Source of the DNA: Diplolepis rosae
Taxonomy: Eukaryota; Arthropoda; Insecta; Hymenoptera; Diplolepididae
Length of the DNA stretch: 64,000 nucleotides
Direction: 5' to 3'
Assembly (NCBI GenBank): GCA_030998225.1
Contig: JAPYXD010000250.1
Coordinates: 4,216,001-4,280,000, forward strand
The position numbers were made by a program, and so were the translations under genes. Every line of letters starts with the position of its first letter. Position 1 is the stretch's first letter. This document shows, in pieces, positions 60,246-64,000 of the stretch. The notes beneath the pieces are model-generated. The model was not told the origin of the DNA. It saw nothing but the letters and a program-made list of their open reading frames with translations, and made no database searches.

Positions 60246-61675
60246 CATACTTTTATTGCGGATCTGGTACGTTTGTTAACACAAACATGCAGATGCAGGA
60301 TCTAACAAGTTTCACGTAAATTTCTGCTTTTGCATGATGTTTGTACGAGATAATTTTCTGGCCAGACATTTTCTTTAAATTAATTCAAAATTGAAAATTT
60401 TCGTTTCGATTCTCATGTTTTACGGAAAGCGCAATCTTCCTGTACCGATCCCACTACCGTCCCACAGGCATCCAGTGGGAGTCCGTCTACCTTCTTGCAG
60501 GCAACAGGCAATCAGGCATCCTAATGTCCGTTTTTTTGTGACGGTTAATTGAAATTCGGTCGGTCAGTCGAATCGTCCCGTAAATGTTCCGAGTATCACG
60601 TAACCACCCCGTAGGATAATTACGAGAAAAATTTAGTGAAAAAGAAACAAGTTTTCTCGACTTTTTACATTTTCGTTTAAAAAGTTGAAAAGATAAATTT
60701 TGCTATAATTGCCTAATAAAGGACGATAATCAGGCAATTATTGGGCATATATTAAGTTCACATCTAATATTTGCCCGATGAAGGACGTTAATTGAGTTAA
60801 ATATTTCAATGCGCACGCGTGGCCAAAAAATTGTCAAAAAATTGTCAAACATTGAATTCACAGTGAATTCTTAAGCCGTGCGCATATCACACCACTCATG
60901 AATTCACGGAATGAACAAAAAATAACGGAATTCATCACAGTAAATTCATCGTGAATTCACGAATACCGATTGGGTTATGAAGTACGGCAGGTGATATGAT
61001 CATATGAGGGAAACATGCAAGTTATGAATCTGTGTGCGCGAGAGTACGTGAGAATTTTCGTATTTCGCGTAACCTCGCACAGAACATATACACCGTAATA
61101 TATTTAATTTCGATTCAATTTTTGTCACCCCTAGATTTTGAATAAAAGAATCCGTGGAATACTTATATGTTATATATTAAAATTTCATCGAATTGTGTCG
61201 TCCAATCATTGTGAATCTTCTTTTTTCATTCGCAGTCCGTCAACGCATGCGCATTTTTAATTACGCTACAGCGTAAAGCTACCGTTCAGCCAGTTCGCTA
61301 GGGGTTCTTTGCATTGAAAAATGAATATTGTTTCACATGAAATTAAATCGTCTGGAATTAGATCAAAAGAATTGCTAGACCGGCAATGTTTGTTAAATAG
61401 ATAATCGACAACTGTGATAAACTTGAATAACTTGACATTTGGACGTATGAAATCTTTATTTATTTTGCAAATCTACTCATACTTTCAGGTAACTGATCAC
61501 AAGAAAAAAATATCGTATCTGCATGAATTTCAGACGTAGTCAAAAATGCATTTAAGCATGTTGAACACATGTTGTGCTGTTTAATGTAAGCAGTTATACG
61601 ACTAGTTGTGTAAAAATTCTAACAATCTCTAACAGCTGGTAAAGCATAATCGTGCGCTTCTGCATCTAGTGATGG
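60246..61675. other. Intergenic stretch, no gene
   Basis: Contains a short pair of GAATTCAC/GTGAATTC motifs at 60,850-60,965 that could form a hairpin, and a CCCACTACCGTCCCACAGG patch near 60,450. No protein-like frame. Confidence 0.4.
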
Positions 61676-61997
61676 GACATCGAAACATCGAAAACATCGA
61701 TGTTTTGGTTTCGATGCATCGATGTTGTCACCCTCGATATATTGATGTCGATATCGATGTTCATGTTCGTGTTTCGATTTCGATGTTTTGTTTCTCATCA
61801 GAAATCATTAACGGTTTCATCGTTATAGTTCATTGAAATTGAAAGCTGCAAAATTGATTAAGTGAAAGAATTTGTTTATCAGAGTATGCAAGGTAAATAA
61901 ATTAATATGTATTTCACTTCTGTTTTTAAATATGTATTTAATACTTCCAATTCTAATTTTCAATCATAAATGAAATCAATGTACCCTATAAAAATCT

Positions 61998-62302
61998 GTT
62001 TTTAGTTAAATTCATAAATCCGTGATCTCTTATTATCTCCTAAAACAAAAAACGAAAATCAAACATTTTCGACATCAATATTCAACCTCCAAACTTAAAT
62101 AATATTAAAATTATTAGATTTAAGGATTATTAGATATAAGAATATTATAAGATATAAAAGTGGGACATTATAGAAACTGCTTTTTCAAATTTTAATATTA
62201 GTTAAATTTGCAGGTTGGATATTGATGTCGAAAATGTTTGATTTTCGTTTTTTGTTTTAGGAGATAAGAGATCACGGATTTATGACGTTAACTAAAAACT
62301 AA
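61998..62302. repeat. Foldback of ~300 bp inside the hAT leader
   Basis: About 90 bp at 61998-62090 (AAATCCGTGATCTCTTAT, AACATTTTCGACATCAATAT) are mirrored at 62212-62302. The loop is AT-rich. Confidence 0.8.
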
Positions 62303-62802
62303 TATCTTATAATATTAAAAATTATTATTATATATTATTATATATAATTATAAATAATAATATTAAATATTTTACATTAAATTAAAAAAAAGTATATTAC
62401 GTCTAGGTTATTTGGCACATCCAATTTGTTTTCGCAATAGGATTCCACCGAGGTAGTCCCGCTTTTCAGTACTGTCTTATTTTTAAATAAATCAGTATTT
62501 TACAACCAATAGTTCGAATTATTCATTATTATCGTTTTTTTGCAATTAATAATTTATATATTTTTAAATTAACTTTCGAAAATAAATATTGAAAAGCAGT
62601 AGAACATAATCGAATTTTGATATTTATAGTGTAGAAGAAAAGCGACGAGCACTTAAAATTCAGAAGCTAGAATAAGGTGCTAAAATTGAGTGCTTCATGT
62701 TACGCTGAAACTTGCTAAAACTTTATAATTCTGCATTTTTTTCTGAATTTTGAGACGTAAAAAGTAATTTTATAAGTTTCCTAACGTGATTGAATTTTCA
62801 GA

Positions 62803-64000
62803 GTGACGTCTTTTTGCGTCAGTGTCGTTAGTATGGGTCGGAATCCAAGCGTGTGGTGGACACATTTCAAGAAAATCGACAAGAATTCTGCGTCTTGCGT
62901 ATACTGCGACAAAGTGATAGTGACATCAGGAAACACCTCAAATTTAAAAGGTCATTTTGAAGCAGTTCATGGCAGCATAATAAAAACAGAAAGAGAAAAT
63001 AATAAACGGAAAAGCACGCAAATTCCTTTGAACCTTGATCAAAACAGATTAAACAGCGAACAGTAGTAGCAGTTCCATTCCTGGTTGCAGTTCCACTCCT
63101 GGTTGCGGTTCTGTGCGTAGCTTGTCAAGCAAGATACCATCAAGAACTAACGAAATAAGTATTAAAGATTGTTTTGAAAGCATGAAATCGTTTGAAGAAG
63201 GTGGCAGGAAGCATACCAAATTAACGAATAAGATACTGTTCATGATCTGTAAGGACTCTCAACCTGTGGCTACTGTAGAAAGAGAAGGATTTAAAGAACT
63301 TATGACACGTTGCTCCAAGTTACAAAATACCATGCCGAAAGACGTTTGGAAGTCGTTTAGATAAAAAATATGAAGAATTGTCAAAGGATTATAAAAGATT
63401 TTTAAAAACAGTCAAGGATATAACTCTAACAACTGATCTCTGGAGTGACACGTTAAATACTCGAAGTTTTCTAGGAATTACGGCTCACTTTCTTCAAGGA
63501 TCAGAAATCGTGAGCGGGGTAATAGGAGTTTATGACTTTCCAACAACTCACACATCCGCTCATCTAGAAGAAAAGCTACGAGATGTGTGTAACGAGTGGG
63601 AAATAAATCTGGATCAAATCAGCGCAATCGTTACAGACAATGCGTCTAATATAGTAAAAGCCGTGGAGGATTTTGTCGGTAAAGATCGCCATATAGGATG
63701 CTGTGCACACAAAATTAATTTGGTGGCCACAAATTCCATTAAAGGCATTAAAGACTTGGTAACTTTAATACAAAAAGTCAAAGCTATCGTCACGTCGTTC
63801 AAGCAATCTAATAATGCCAGTAATGACTTGAAAGCCGCTTCTGAGCTTAAACTTAAACAAGATGTAGACACAAGGTGGAAATCGACGTTATATATGTTAT
63901 TAAGGTTCATCCTCCTTCGTCCTATTGTTAGCGAAATTCTTTTCCATCAGCCTTCAGCACCTTCTATGATAACACCACAAGAATTCGAACAGTTATCAGA
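62803..64000 (+). pseudogene. hAT transposase (BED finger plus core), 5' part, frame broken
   Basis: The first frame has a BED zinc finger, VWWTHFKKIDKNSASCVYCD followed by NTSNLKGHFEAVH (Cys-x2-Cys, then His-x3-4-His). It stops at 63064; a shift of frame there continues in SSSIPGCSSTPGCGSVR and NKILFMICKDSQP to a second break at about 63,355. The third frame then runs on to the window end: LTTDLWSDTLNTRSFLGI, SAIVTDNASNIVKAV (catalytic aspartate region), IGCCAHKINLV and DVDTRWKSTLYML. The C-terminal dimerisation part would lie outside. The two breaks could be decay or unseen introns, but no good splice sites show. Confidence 0.82.

Larger units (their letters stand above)
61676..64000 (+). 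mobile_element. hAT element, 5' end and part of the gene, cut by the window
   Basis: A likely end, TAGTGATGGGACATCGAAAC, starts near 61,670. Repeated ATCGATG-type motifs follow within 110 bp. The transposase begins at 62833. The right end lies beyond the window. Confidence 0.6.

Overview
This window is AT-rich eukaryotic DNA made almost entirely of transposable elements and their debris. I find no convincing single-copy host gene, no tRNA or rRNA gene and no CRISPR array. The mixture of Ty3/gypsy, hAT, PIF/Harbinger, Tc1/mariner, foldback and MITE-like elements, with short introns, points to an arthropod, most likely an insect. I cannot place it further from sequence alone.

Layout. (1) 24-12099 is a huge inverted-repeat (foldback) element with arms of about 2.8 kb and a perfect 9-bp target duplication; inside are smaller nested palindromes, a ~150-bp tandem repeat, a mariner transposase remnant and a MITE. 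(2) 12189-16425 holds a MITE with an internal 22-bp repeat, then a frame of inverted repeats carrying two TA-flanked inserts. (3) 16790-23760 is a compound palindrome built from one repeated module; the same module returns at 43519-48255. (4) 24179-25605 is a degraded Tc1/mariner-superfamily element full of AAGGTCA motifs. (5) 26413-29558 holds hAT-like and TA-flanked non-autonomous elements. (6) 30253-39333 is a minus-strand Ty3/gypsy retrotransposon with two LTRs; one LTR is interrupted by a 757-bp Tc1-like insert. (7) 40833-43518 is a hAT transposon whose three-exon transposase gene looks intact. (8) 45075-46583 is a 1.5-kb solo LTR inserted near the middle of the second compound palindrome. 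(9) 48245-50320 is a run of small foldbacks. (10) 50661-56231 is a PIF/Harbinger transposon with its Myb-like gene and its nuclease gene; the nuclease gene is split by a 1.9-kb TA-flanked insert. (11) 57530-60243 holds foldbacks and a second copy of the 757-bp Tc1-like element. (12) 61676-64000 is the start of another hAT element, cut by the window end.

Most notable: between the RNase H and integrase parts of the gypsy pol lies an extra segment with an acidic Ser/Asp tract and a domain that reads as a macrodomain of the TARG1/OARD1 type (ADP-ribose hydrolase). The family's catalytic lysine and aspartate are both at matching positions. I base this on pattern recognition, not a search. An ADP-ribose-reversing activity carried by an LTR retrotransposon would be a plausible counter-defence or integration accessory, and it is the best candidate here for an under-described system. 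Second are the two near-identical copies of an internally deleted Tc1-like element that keep an open frame for a 176-residue truncated transposase, reminiscent of repressor-type truncated transposases.
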